A DNA stretch of 64,000 nt from Aliidiomarina sp. (GTDB lineage Bacteria > Pseudomonadota > Gammaproteobacteria > Enterobacterales > Alteromonadaceae), in NCBI RefSeq assembly GCF_022565475.1, contig NZ_JAIUMR010000002.1:62001-126000 (forward strand), written 5' to 3'. Below the pieces are notes generated by a model. That model was not told the origin of the DNA. It did not search any database and saw only the letters and a list, made by a program, of their open reading frames with translations. Positions 20,023 through 28,700 of this stretch are shown piece by piece; position 1 is the first letter of the stretch; every line of letters begins with the position of its first letter. The translations under genes were made by a program, and so were the position numbers.

Positions 20023-21696
20023 ATGAGTTTTACCCGTATTGACGAAAGTCGAGTCGTTCGTGCAGCGACCGGTAGTGAGAAAACAGCAAAAAGCTGGCAA
20101 ACCGAAGCCGCCAAACGAATGCTAATGAATAATTTAGACCCTGACGTGGCGGAGCACCCGCAAGGGTTAGTGGTCTATGGCGGTATTGGCCGCGCCGCAC
20201 GCAGTTGGGAATGCTTTGACAAAATTGTTGAGGTGCTGGACCGCCTCGAAGACAACCAAACCTTACTCGTCCAAAGTGGTAAGCCGGTTGGTGTCTTTCC
20301 GACCCACGCCGATGCACCACGCGTCTTGATTGCAAATTCCAATTTAGTGCCCGAGTGGGCGAACTGGGAGCACTTTAACGAGCTCGATAAAAAAGGCTTG
20401 ATGATGTATGGCCAAATGACCGCTGGGTCTTGGATTTACATTGGCTCGCAAGGCATCGTGCAGGGAACCTACGAAACTTTCGGCGCCGTTGCCCGTCAAC
20501 ACTTTGGCGGTGACGCTAGTGGTAAATGGGTCTTAACCGGTGGTCTTGGTGGTATGGGTGGTGCACAACCGTTGGCTGCGACCATGGCCGGCTTCAGTAT
20601 GCTGGCCTGTGAGGTCGATGAAAGTCGTATCGATTTCCGCTTACGCACCCGTTACGTGGACGAGAAAGCAACCGATTTAGACGACGCTTTGGCGCGTCTT
20701 GAGCGCGCCAAACAAGAAGGCCGAGCGGTGTCGGTAGGGCTATTAGCCAATGCCGCCGATGTCTATGCAGAACTCGTGCAACGTGGCGTCACCCCCGATG
20801 TGGTCACTGACCAAACCTCGGCACATGATCCGCTCAATGGTTACTTGCCACAAGGCTGGACCATGGCGGAAGCTGCGGCTAAGCGGGAAAGTGCACCACA
20901 TGAAGTGGTGGAGGCCGCGAAGCAGTCGATGGCGGTGCAAGTGCAGGCCATGCTTGAATTCCAGAATCGTGGTGCAGCGGTGCTCGACTACGGCAATAAC
21001 ATCCGGCAGATGGCAAAGGACGTGGGTGTCACCAATGCCTTCGATTTTCCGGGGTTCGTTCCAGCGTATATTCGCCCATTGTTCTGCCAGGGGATTGGTC
21101 CGTTTCGCTGGGTAGCCTTGTCCGGCGATCCAGAGGATATCTACAAAACCGATCAAAAAGTAAAAGAGCTCATTCCCGACGACCCGCATTTACATAATTG
21201 GCTCGACATGGCACGCGAGCGTATCGCCTTTCAAGGCTTACCGGCGCGAATTTGTTGGGTCGGCCTGAAAGACCGCCATCGTTTGGGTTTAGCATTTAAT
21301 GAAATGGTTAAAAATGGCGAACTCAAAGCACCGATCGTGATTGGTCGCGATCATTTGGACTCAGGTTCAGTCGCAAGTCCGAACCGAGAAACAGAATCCA
21401 TGCTTGATGGTTCCGATGCGGTTTCGGACTGGCCGTTGTTAAATGCCCTGCTGAATACCGCAGGTGGCGCTACCTGGGTGTCGTTGCATCATGGTGGCGG
21501 CGTTGGCATGGGCTATTCACAGCATTCAGGTGTGGTGATTGTCGCCGATGGTACGGACGAAGCAGCACAACGACTCGGTCGGGTGCTCTGGAACGATCCG
21601 GGCACGGGCGTCATGCGTCATGCGGATGCAGGGTATGACATTGCCCAACAAGCGGCGGCCGAGAGTCAACTCGATTTGCCCATGTTGGCACGATAA
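20023..21696 (+). CDS. hutU: Urocanate hydratase
   Basis: 557 aa; [44 protein letters not shown]. Confidence 0.98.
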   Translation: MSFTRIDESRVVRAATGSEKTAKSWQTEAAKRMLMNNLDPDVAEHPQGLVVYGGIGRAARSWECFDKIVEVLDRLEDNQTLLVQSGKPVGVFPTHADAPRVLIANSNLVPEWANWEHFNELDKKGLMMYGQMTAGSWIYIGSQGIVQGTYETFGAVARQHFGGDASGKWVLTGGLGGMGGAQPLAATMAGFSMLACEVDESRIDFRLRTRYVDEKATDLDDALARLERAKQEGRAVSVGLLANAADVYAELVQRGVTPDVVTDQTSAHDPLNGYLPQGWTMAEAAAKRESAPHEVVEAAKQSMAVQVQAMLEFQNRGAAVLDYGNNIRQMAKDVGVTNAFDFPGFVPAYIRPLFCQGIGPFRWVALSGDPEDIYKTDQKVKELIPDDPHLHNWLDMARERIAFQGLPARICWVGLKDRHRLGLAFNEMVKNGELKAPIVIGRDHLDSGSVASPNRETESMLDGSDAVSDWPLLNALLNTAGGATWVSLHHGGGVGMGYSQHSGVVIVADGTDEAAQRLGRVLWNDPGTGVMRHADAGYDIAQQAAAESQLDLPMLAR

Positions 21697-21759
21697 ATTC
21701 AATCGGCGCTGGTGATTTCAGCGTTTTATTGCAAGCGAAGCATTTAGGAATTATCCATT

Positions 21760-23286
21760 ATGGCATTTCAATTAGAACTGCAACCGGGCCAACTGAGTTT
21801 GGCGCAAATCCGTCGCATCGACCGTGAAGCAGTGCAACTGTCGTTACCAAAATCTGCGTATGACGATGTCGCACGAGCCGCAAAAACAGTCGCGGACGTG
21901 CTCGCCGAAGGTCGAGTGGTGTATGGTATCAACACCGGTTTCGGACTGTTAGCGAGTACTCGAATTGCACCCGAGCAATTAGCCGACTTGCAACGCCGAA
22001 TCGTGCTTTCGCATGCTGCTGGCGTGGGCAAAATGATGAGCGACAATATCGTTCGCCTCATGTTGGTCTTGAAAATTAACTCCTTGGCGCGCGGATTTTC
22101 TGGTGTGCGACCGGAGGTGATCAAGTTCTTAATCGCGTTGGTCAACCATGAAGCTTATCCGTGTGTTCCGGAGAAGGGCTCGGTGGGTGCCTGTGGTGAT
22201 TTGGCGCCGCTGGCGCATATGGTGTTGCCATTGCTGGGCGAAGGCGAAGTGAGCCTCAAAGGTCAGCGTATGCCCTCACGCGAAGCCTTGGCAACCCTGG
22301 GGTTGGAGCCGATTGAACTGGCGCCGAAAGAAGGCCTGGCGTTACTCAATGGTACCCAAGCGTCGACGGCATTAGCACTGCATGGACTGCTCGCGATTGA
22401 AGATGTGTTTGCTGCAGCGACATTAGCGGGAGCGATGACGGTGGAAGCGGCGCTTGGTTCGCGGACGCCATTTGACGCCCGTATTCACGCGGTTCGTGGT
22501 CAGCCGGGGCAAGAAAAAGTCGCGGCAGAATTGCGGCGTGTCTTGCAGGATACGAGTGAAATTGGTGACTCGCATACGAACTGTGGCAAGGTACAAGACC
22601 CGTACAGTTTGCGTTGCCAGCCGCAAGTCATGGGCGCAATTTGGGACCAAATCGGCTATGCCAGTGAGGTGTTAGCGCGAGAAGCCAATGGCGTCACCGA
22701 CAATCCATTAGTTTTCCCTGACGACAACGATATTCTCTCGGGCGGTAACTTCCACGCTGAGCCGGTGGCGATGGCGGCGGATGTCTTGGCGATTGCGGTT
22801 TCTGAAGTCGGCTCCTTATCCGAGCGTCGCATTGCTTTATTGGTCGATAAACATTTGAGTAACTTGCCACCGTTCTTGGTCGACAATGGCGGTGTAAACT
22901 CAGGCTTTATGTTAGCTCAGGTGACGGCCGCAGCACTTGCTTCCGAGAATAAGACGTTAGCGCATCCGGCGTCGATCGACAGCTTGCCAACGTCGGCAAA
23001 CCAAGAAGATCATGTGTCGATGGCTACGTTTGCCGCACGTCGATTGCAGGATATCGCTGAAAACGTCGCCAACATCATTGCCATTGAACTACTCGGTGCT
23101 GCTCAAGGGGTCGATTTCCGTCGGCCGTTAAAGTCGTCGACGTTGCTCGAGCAAGTGCATGGTTTGGTGCGGGAGCGAGTTGCCTTTTATGACGAAGACC
23201 GTTATTTCGCGCCAGATATTGCAGCGATTTATGGCTTAATTCGTGAAGCTAAATTGACCGAACTGACTGAATTACGGGTGAGCTAA
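21760..23286 (+). CDS. hutH: Histidine ammonia-lyase
   Basis: [18 protein letters not shown]-prosthetic motif (ASG variant CGD context); VYGINTGFG; 508 aa. Confidence 0.98.
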   Translation: MAFQLELQPGQLSLAQIRRIDREAVQLSLPKSAYDDVARAAKTVADVLAEGRVVYGINTGFGLLASTRIAPEQLADLQRRIVLSHAAGVGKMMSDNIVRLMLVLKINSLARGFSGVRPEVIKFLIALVNHEAYPCVPEKGSVGACGDLAPLAHMVLPLLGEGEVSLKGQRMPSREALATLGLEPIELAPKEGLALLNGTQASTALALHGLLAIEDVFAAATLAGAMTVEAALGSRTPFDARIHAVRGQPGQEKVAAELRRVLQDTSEIGDSHTNCGKVQDPYSLRCQPQVMGAIWDQIGYASEVLAREANGVTDNPLVFPDDNDILSGGNFHAEPVAMAADVLAIAVSEVGSLSERRIALLVDKHLSNLPPFLVDNGGVNSGFMLAQVTAAALASENKTLAHPASIDSLPTSANQEDHVSMATFAARRLQDIAENVANIIAIELLGAAQGVDFRRPLKSSTLLEQVHGLVRERVAFYDEDRYFAPDIAAIYGLIREAKLTELTELRVS

Positions 23287-23320
23287 CGCGCGCCCTGTGC
23301 CGCACATAGGGAACTTTACC

Positions 23321-23357
23321 GCAAAAAGGGAAGCCATTAAGTCGCTTCCCTTTTTGC
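23321..23357. terminator. Bidirectional terminator overlapping the 3' end of the yiiD-like gene
   Basis: Perfect 14-bp stem GCAAAAAGGGAAGC / GCTTCCCTTTTTGC, 9-nt loop, between convergent hutH and yiiD-like. Confidence 0.8.
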
Positions 23358-24257
23358 CAGTATGACGTAGCGCCCATTGAATACGGCACCTAACTCGTCA
23401 CCGTCGAGAACCTGAACTTCCAGCGACAAATGAGCGTTTTTGCCTTGCTCTAACGGGGCAAAGGTGCCACTGACGTCTTTCATGGCCACTTGCGCGCGTG
23501 GTTCGTGCAAAATCGGTTTTAAATACTGAATACTACCTTCGGCCAAGACAATACTGCCGCTGACATCACGTTCGCGCTGTTGTAACTGAATCAAACCCCA
23601 ACCACACAAGGTTGCCAGCGTGTAGATACTGCCCGCAAACATCGTACCGTGTACATTAATATTCCGCGCTAACGGCGCCCGTAACTCGATACTACGGCCG
23701 GTGTATTGGAAGATTTGAATCGCCATGGCTTTCGACACCGGGATTTCGTTGTGCCAAGTTTTTTGTAGTTCCTGACACCAACTTGGTCGGTACACAATGT
23801 GATTAACAGGGTTTAATGGTTTCACCAATTGGTGCTCAGCCATTGGATTATCGACTGTGTTGGCTTCTTCTTTGATTTCATAGCCGCATTTCAAATAAAA
23901 GCCTAAGGTGGTGTCGCGTGAACGAATAATCATTCGCGTTGCACCTTGTTTGCGCGCCAATAACTCAAGATCATGAACCAAGGTGACACCATGCCCTTCC
24001 GCTTGATAGTCTGGGTGGACGACCATGAAACGAATTTGGGCTTCTTCGGCACTATTAAAATGGAGACGACCAACACCAATTAAATGCCCGCTGTCGTCGA
24101 CCAGCATCCGATGTTCAGCAACTTGGTCATAGGCATCCTTTTCTGAGCCACGGGGACGATGAAACGGCTTACGCAAGACTTCCCAGCGTAAATTGTAATA
24201 CGCTTCCCATTGTTGCTCAGTTGCGGGCGTGATGACCTGATAGCTCATAGTGTCCAT
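23337..24257 (-). CDS. yiiD: Fused GNAT acetyltransferase / hotdog thioesterase (YiiD/FabY-like)
   Basis: N-terminal GNAT domain (IRFMVVHPDYQAEGHGVTLVHDLE), C-terminal YiiD thioesterase domain (HGTMFAGSIYTLATLCGWGLIQLQ). Confidence 0.85.
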   Translation of the reverse strand: MDTMSYQVITPATEQQWEAYYNLRWEVLRKPFHRPRGSEKDAYDQVAEHRMLVDDSGHLIGVGRLHFNSAEEAQIRFMVVHPDYQAEGHGVTLVHDLELLARKQGATRMIIRSRDTTLGFYLKCGYEIKEEANTVDNPMAEHQLVKPLNPVNHIVYRPSWCQELQKTWHNEIPVSKAMAIQIFQYTGRSIELRAPLARNINVHGTMFAGSIYTLATLCGWGLIQLQQRERDVSGSIVLAEGSIQYLKPILHEPRAQVAMKDVSGTFAPLEQGKNAHLSLEVQVLDGDELGAVFNGRYVILAKREAT

Positions 24258-24397
24258 TCAGTTAATGACAAGACCAACGAGGTTAAATCAGCAAGCGCGG
24301 AGAAGCAAGTGACGACCATGTGACATCCTGTACGACTTGTCGTAATCTGTGACTACTGCCACAATGGCTGAATGAAAAGTGAATCGGTCAGGAGCTT

Positions 24398-25324
24398 ATG
24401 AAACCACTCGCAGCGTTTAAAAACATTGATTGGCACGGCATCAAGCAACGTCTGCCTGGGCAGCTTCAATGCGCCGTCAAGTTTCTCAAGCACTTTATCC
24501 AACGCTGCGCTCAAGACCGAATCAACATCATGGCCGGTCATTTGACCTACGTCAGTTTATTGTCTCTCGTACCCTTGGTGGCGGTTATTTTTGCCATGTT
24601 TGCTGCGTTTCCCATGTTCGAAGAGATGCGTCGAAGTGTTGAAGAAGCCATTTTGGCCAATCTCATTCCGACCAGTGGCGAGGCTATTCAAGAATACTTA
24701 AATCGTTTCGTTGGTAACGCAAATCAAATGACTGCGATTGGTGCCGTGTTCCTGTTTGTCGTCGCCATCATGATGATCAATGCGATCGACAAGGCCATGA
24801 ATACGATATGGCGAACGCACAACAAGCGGCGCCTGATCATCAGCTTAGCCATCTATTGGATGGTGATTACTCTTGGCCCACTGTTAGTCGGCTCCGGTAT
24901 TGGTCTAAGTTCCTATTTACTCTCAGTTACCGCGTTTGCCGACGAATATGTGGGTGGTATCCGCAATACCATGTTAGCCATGTTTCCGTTTTTCATGAGC
25001 TTGATGGCGTTCATGCTGCTGTACGTTATGGTTCCGAATAAGGTCGTGCGCTTTCGCCACGCAATTTGGGGCGCCGCCGTAGCGGCTTTATTGTTCGAGT
25101 TAGCGAAACGTGGCTTCGCTCTGTATCTCCAGTATTTCCCATCGTACGAGCTTATATATGGCGCGATGGCGACCATCCCAATTTTAATTGTGTGGATTTA
25201 TCTGTCGTGGAACATCATTCTGATTGGCGCTGAGTTGAGCGTGTCGATTGAAGAGTTCTTTGACAATGAATCGGAAGAAATTCCACCGGAAGAACTCGAG
25301 AAAGACGTCAAAGTAAATTCATAA
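24398..25324 (+). CDS. yihY: YihY/UPF0761 family inner membrane protein
   Basis: MAGHLTYVSLLSLVPLVAVIFAMFAAFP; multi-TM; linked to dtd. Confidence 0.92.
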   Translation: MKPLAAFKNIDWHGIKQRLPGQLQCAVKFLKHFIQRCAQDRINIMAGHLTYVSLLSLVPLVAVIFAMFAAFPMFEEMRRSVEEAILANLIPTSGEAIQEYLNRFVGNANQMTAIGAVFLFVVAIMMINAIDKAMNTIWRTHNKRRLIISLAIYWMVITLGPLLVGSGIGLSSYLLSVTAFADEYVGGIRNTMLAMFPFFMSLMAFMLLYVMVPNKVVRFRHAIWGAAVAALLFELAKRGFALYLQYFPSYELIYGAMATIPILIVWIYLSWNIILIGAELSVSIEEFFDNESEEIPPEELEKDVKVNS

Positions 25325-25336
25325 ATAGGTTTTAAC

Positions 25337-25774
25337 ATGATAGGTCTAATTCAGCGGGTGCGTTCCGCCCGCGTTGAGGTGACTGGCGAAACCGTTGGTG
25401 CCATAGAACAGGGTATTTTGGTCTTGCTTGGGGTCGAGCGCGACGACAACGAAGGGAAAGCCCAACAACTCGCCAAACGGATTGCGAGCTATCGGATTTT
25501 TGCCGACAGCGAGGATAAAATGAACCTCGATGTGCGCGACGTGGCCGGCTCGGTGTTGGTGGTGTCGCAATTCACGTTAGCCGCAGATACGCGCAAAGGC
25601 CGTCGGCCGAGCTTTTCCTCTGCAGGCACGCCCGCACTTGCTGAACATCTTTACGAAGTATTTTGCCAAGCGTTAGTGGCAGAGGGCGTGCCGGTGGCGA
25701 CCGGCCGCTTTGCTGCGGACATGCAAGTGCACCTTGTTAATGACGGCCCCGTCACCTTCAGTTTGCAGGTTTAA
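25337..25774 (+). CDS. dtd: D-aminoacyl-tRNA deacylase
   Basis: [42 protein letters not shown]. Confidence 0.97.
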   Translation: MIGLIQRVRSARVEVTGETVGAIEQGILVLLGVERDDNEGKAQQLAKRIASYRIFADSEDKMNLDVRDVAGSVLVVSQFTLAADTRKGRRPSFSSAGTPALAEHLYEVFCQALVAEGVPVATGRFAADMQVHLVNDGPVTFSLQV

Positions 25775-25839
25775 CTGCATAGCTCAATTTTCGAACACTC
25801 CGTTTGCCGCAATCGATTTTCCTCGCTGGCAAGTTTAGT

Positions 25840-25853
25840 TGAGAATCATTATC
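25840..25853. promoter_or_regulatory. Candidate Fur box half (TGAGAATCATTATC)
   Basis: Right half matches Fur consensus GATAATGATAATCATTATC; left half poor; 57 bp upstream of a small membrane protein gene. Confidence 0.4.
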
Positions 25854-25909
25854 GTTTATTCAACTGCGAACGCGCTTGTAGTGCAGAAACTCGCTGAGGA
25901 GAGAACGAA

Positions 25910-26125
25910 ATGAAAAAGACATTTACTTTCGCTGTTGTGCATTTTGCCGTGGCCTTCACGGTCACTTATTTGCTGACAGGAAGCTGGGTGCTGGGTGGAC
26001 TGATCGCTTTAATTGAGCCGGCCGTAAATACCGTTGCATACTTCTTCCACGAGAAGGCTTGGGACTATTTCGGTGCGAAAAAGTCGTCTGCTGCAGATTC
26101 AACTGACCAAGTGCTGAGCGTGTGA
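25910..26125 (+). CDS. DUF2061 family small membrane protein
   Basis: MKKTFTFAVVHFAVAFTVTYLLTGSWVLGGLIALIEPAVNTVAYFFHEKAWDYF; RBS gaggagag. Confidence 0.85.
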   Translation: MKKTFTFAVVHFAVAFTVTYLLTGSWVLGGLIALIEPAVNTVAYFFHEKAWDYFGAKKSSAADSTDQVLSV

Positions 26126-26149
26126 TATGTCCTTAGAGTGGTTATTTGA

Positions 26150-26953
26150 ATGGGTAATGGAGCGGTCGCGCAACAAAAAACGAGAAGACATCTGGTTGCC
26201 GTTTTTGGTGCCGGAGGAGGACTCGGTCGAGCCTTAATTCGCGAGTTGCTGCGCCGCGATCCGGCGCTGGAAGTGCTGGCGGTGAGCCGGCAGTCGAGGC
26301 CTGAGGTCGGCTCGGCAAGCGACATCGACGAGCGCGTTCATTGGTATACGCTCGCCCATGCAGAGAATGATGCGAGTACCCTCAGCGCCTATCAGCAAGT
26401 GTGTGCCGATTGGCAGCAACAAGGCTTGGCTTTGACGGGCGTTATTTCCACCATCGGCTGGCTGCATCGCCACACCGCCGACGGCCAAGACTGGCAGCCC
26501 GAACGCCGCATTGAACAACTTTCCGCTGAACAACTACAAGCCTATTTTTTTACCAACGCAACGTTACCCGCCATGTTGCTACAATACGTGAAACCACTGT
26601 GGGCGAAACAAACAGCCACGTATTTTGTTCAGCTCGGTGCCAAAGTGGGCAGCATCAGCGACAACCACCTCGGCGGCTGGTACGGGTACCGGGCGTCGAA
26701 AGCGGCCTTGAATATGCTCTTCAAGACTGCCGCCATCGAATTTAAGCGTACCCATAAACAGCTCACACTGGCCGTGATTCATCCCGGCACCACAGATACA
26801 GAACTATCCAAGCCGTTCCAACAACGACTGCCTGCAGACAAGCTTTACAGCGCAGAGCTGTCCGCGACCCGCATCCTTGATGTCGTAGCTAACCTCAGCC
26901 CGGAACACAGCGGCGCCTTTTACTTCTGGGATGGAAATACAATACCCTATTAA
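26150..26953 (+). CDS. SDR-family oxidoreductase
   Basis: VAVFGAGGGLGRALIREL Rossmann motif; GGWYGYRASKAALNML YxxxK; ~267 aa. Confidence 0.85.
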   Translation: MGNGAVAQQKTRRHLVAVFGAGGGLGRALIRELLRRDPALEVLAVSRQSRPEVGSASDIDERVHWYTLAHAENDASTLSAYQQVCADWQQQGLALTGVISTIGWLHRHTADGQDWQPERRIEQLSAEQLQAYFFTNATLPAMLLQYVKPLWAKQTATYFVQLGAKVGSISDNHLGGWYGYRASKAALNMLFKTAAIEFKRTHKQLTLAVIHPGTTDTELSKPFQQRLPADKLYSAELSATRILDVVANLSPEHSGAFYFWDGNTIPY

Positions 26954-26968
26954 TATCAATAGTTTATA

Positions 26969-27018
26969 ATTCCGGCTCGGAGCCGCAATTGTTTTGCATT
27001 CTGGCTCGGAGCCGGAAT
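26969..27018. repeat. Dispersed palindromic element, copy 1
   Basis: ATTCCGGCTCGGAGCC...GGCTCGGAGCCGGAAT, 16-bp arms with one mismatch; core shared with 45178-45221. Confidence 0.7.
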
Positions 27019-27098
27019 GCAGCAGTTCTTGCCAGCGCGGCAATCTTGCGCCATGCTTATGCCTGACCCGAAAAATCAAACAACAAGTGGGAATTTTT

Positions 27099-27407
27099 AT
27101 GCCTTACCTATTAGCGGTGGTGCTGCCACCGGTCGCGGTTTTCCTTTCTGGTGCCCGCAAACAAATGTACCTAAGTCTGTTATTGTTCTTGGTCGCTTTG
27201 TATTTACTAAAAGTCGCGGGAACAGGAAATTATCCAGGCGCATACGCGGCTGGGCCGGTTTTATGGGTGGCGGCGATTATCCATGCGTTCATTTTAACGC
27301 ACCGCAAATTCCAGCAACAATCGGGGATGCGTCATCCTCATCGCGGTTCGTGGAGTCAGTCGCAAGGGAAAGAACGCACTGAGGACGACGAGAATCCAAA
27401 AGTCTAA
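27099..27407 (+). CDS. Small membrane protein (two hydrophobic segments; weakly Pmp3/YqaE-like)
   Basis: In-frame ATG 27099: MPYLLAVVLPPVAVFLSGARKQMYLSLLLFLVALYLLKVAG...; upstream part of ORF 26994-27407 is palindromic repeat. Confidence 0.6.
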   Translation: MPYLLAVVLPPVAVFLSGARKQMYLSLLLFLVALYLLKVAGTGNYPGAYAAGPVLWVAAIIHAFILTHRKFQQQSGMRHPHRGSWSQSQGKERTEDDENPKV

Positions 27408-27491
27408 ACTTGTCATTGGGCCCCTAACTCCTCCTTTCAGTGCAGTAAAGTAAATGTAAATGCACCTGCCGATGGGAAAATAACCAAGTAC

Positions 27492-27509
27492 TCTTTACAA
27501 TCGTAAAGA
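27492..27509. promoter_or_regulatory. 18-bp palindrome TCTTTACAATCGTAAAGA (shared operator, copy 1)
   Basis: One mismatch from perfect; same motif at 42983-43000. Confidence 0.7.
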
Positions 27510-27527
27510 TACACATGCGGAGGCCCT

Positions 27528-28700
27528 ATGCGCATACAACCGATTCATATTGCGAAGCACAACGTGAAAGCATTGCTCGCACCGGCCACGGTGTTGGCTG
27601 CAGCAATGCTGTTAAGCGCGTGCTCGGATTCCAACGCGGCACTGGATGAGAATGCCCCAGAGGGACCGCGTCATCGCGTGCTCGTGACTGAGGTCACAGC
27701 GCAAACCATTCAACTTGAACGTTCGTTCGGCGCACGTACCGAAGGCTCCATGGTTGCCGAAGTTCGCGCCCGAGTGGGCGGTGTGCTTGAGCAGCGTCAC
27801 TTTAACGAAGGCCAGTTTCTCGAGAAAGGCACGGTCATGTTCTCTATCGAACGTGCTCCGTATGAAGTGGAGCTGCAAAAAGCGCAGGCCGAAGTGACCA
27901 GTGCCGAAGCCATTTATAATGAAGCGCGCCGGGACTGGGCGCGAGTCGAAAACCTTTTTGTTGACGGTGCGATTAGTGCGCGTGAACGTGACCAAACGCA
28001 ATCTCGCCTCGAGTCTGCAGAAGCGGATGTGGTGTCAGCGAAAGCAACCCTGGAAGAAATGAAGTTGCGCATGAGCTACACCGAAATTAAAGCGCCGATT
28101 AGTGGCGTGGCCAGTCGTGAGTCGATTTCTGCGGGTAACTTAATTCGTGAAAACGATGCGTTGGCAACCATCGTCGGTCTTGACCCGATTTATGTTCATT
28201 TCAACGTTAATGAGAGCGACATCGCCGCTCGTTACTTACTTCAACAAGTCGCCGTGACCACTCCGGAAGCGGGCGCTGAACAGGGACCTGAAGCAAGCTT
28301 GCGTTTTTCCGATGGTCGTGAGCATCCAGTTGCCGGCTATATTGATTATGTCAGTCGGATTGTCGATCGCGAAAGCGGCAGCATTGAAGCGCGTGCGGTG
28401 ATTCCAAATCCGGACATGACGTTGTTACCCGGCCAGTGGGTGCGCGTGCAGTTACCCAATATCGAAGTGCCGTATGCGATTACCGTGCCGCAACGGGCGA
28501 TTATCCAGTCCGGACGTCAATCGATTGTTTATATCGTCGATAACCAGAATATCGTGCAGGTTCGAGAAGTCACACTTGGGGTTCGGGTCGGTAATGAGCA
28601 GCTGATTGAGCAAGGTCTCGCCAGTGGCGATCGTGTGATTGTCGAGGGTTTGTCAATGTTACAGCCAGGAACCCAGGTTAACGTGGAGATTACTGAATGA
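27528..28700 (+). CDS. RND efflux periplasmic adaptor (AcrA/MexA-like lipoprotein)
   Basis: Lipobox LLSAC; ARVGGVLEQRHFNEGQFLEKGTVMF; hairpin and barrel domains; followed by RND permease. Confidence 0.92.
   Translation: MRIQPIHIAKHNVKALLAPATVLAAAMLLSACSDSNAALDENAPEGPRHRVLVTEVTAQTIQLERSFGARTEGSMVAEVRARVGGVLEQRHFNEGQFLEKGTVMFSIERAPYEVELQKAQAEVTSAEAIYNEARRDWARVENLFVDGAISARERDQTQSRLESAEADVVSAKATLEEMKLRMSYTEIKAPISGVASRESISAGNLIRENDALATIVGLDPIYVHFNVNESDIAARYLLQQVAVTTPEAGAEQGPEASLRFSDGREHPVAGYIDYVSRIVDRESGSIEARAVIPNPDMTLLPGQWVRVQLPNIEVPYAITVPQRAIIQSGRQSIVYIVDNQNIVQVREVTLGVRVGNEQLIEQGLASGDRVIVEGLSMLQPGTQVNVEITE

Noticed and set aside
26994-27098. N-terminal extension of ORF 26994-27407 (MHSGSEPECSSSCQRG...)
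   Set aside because: It translates the palindromic repeat; the in-frame ATG at 27099 starts a plausible membrane protein.
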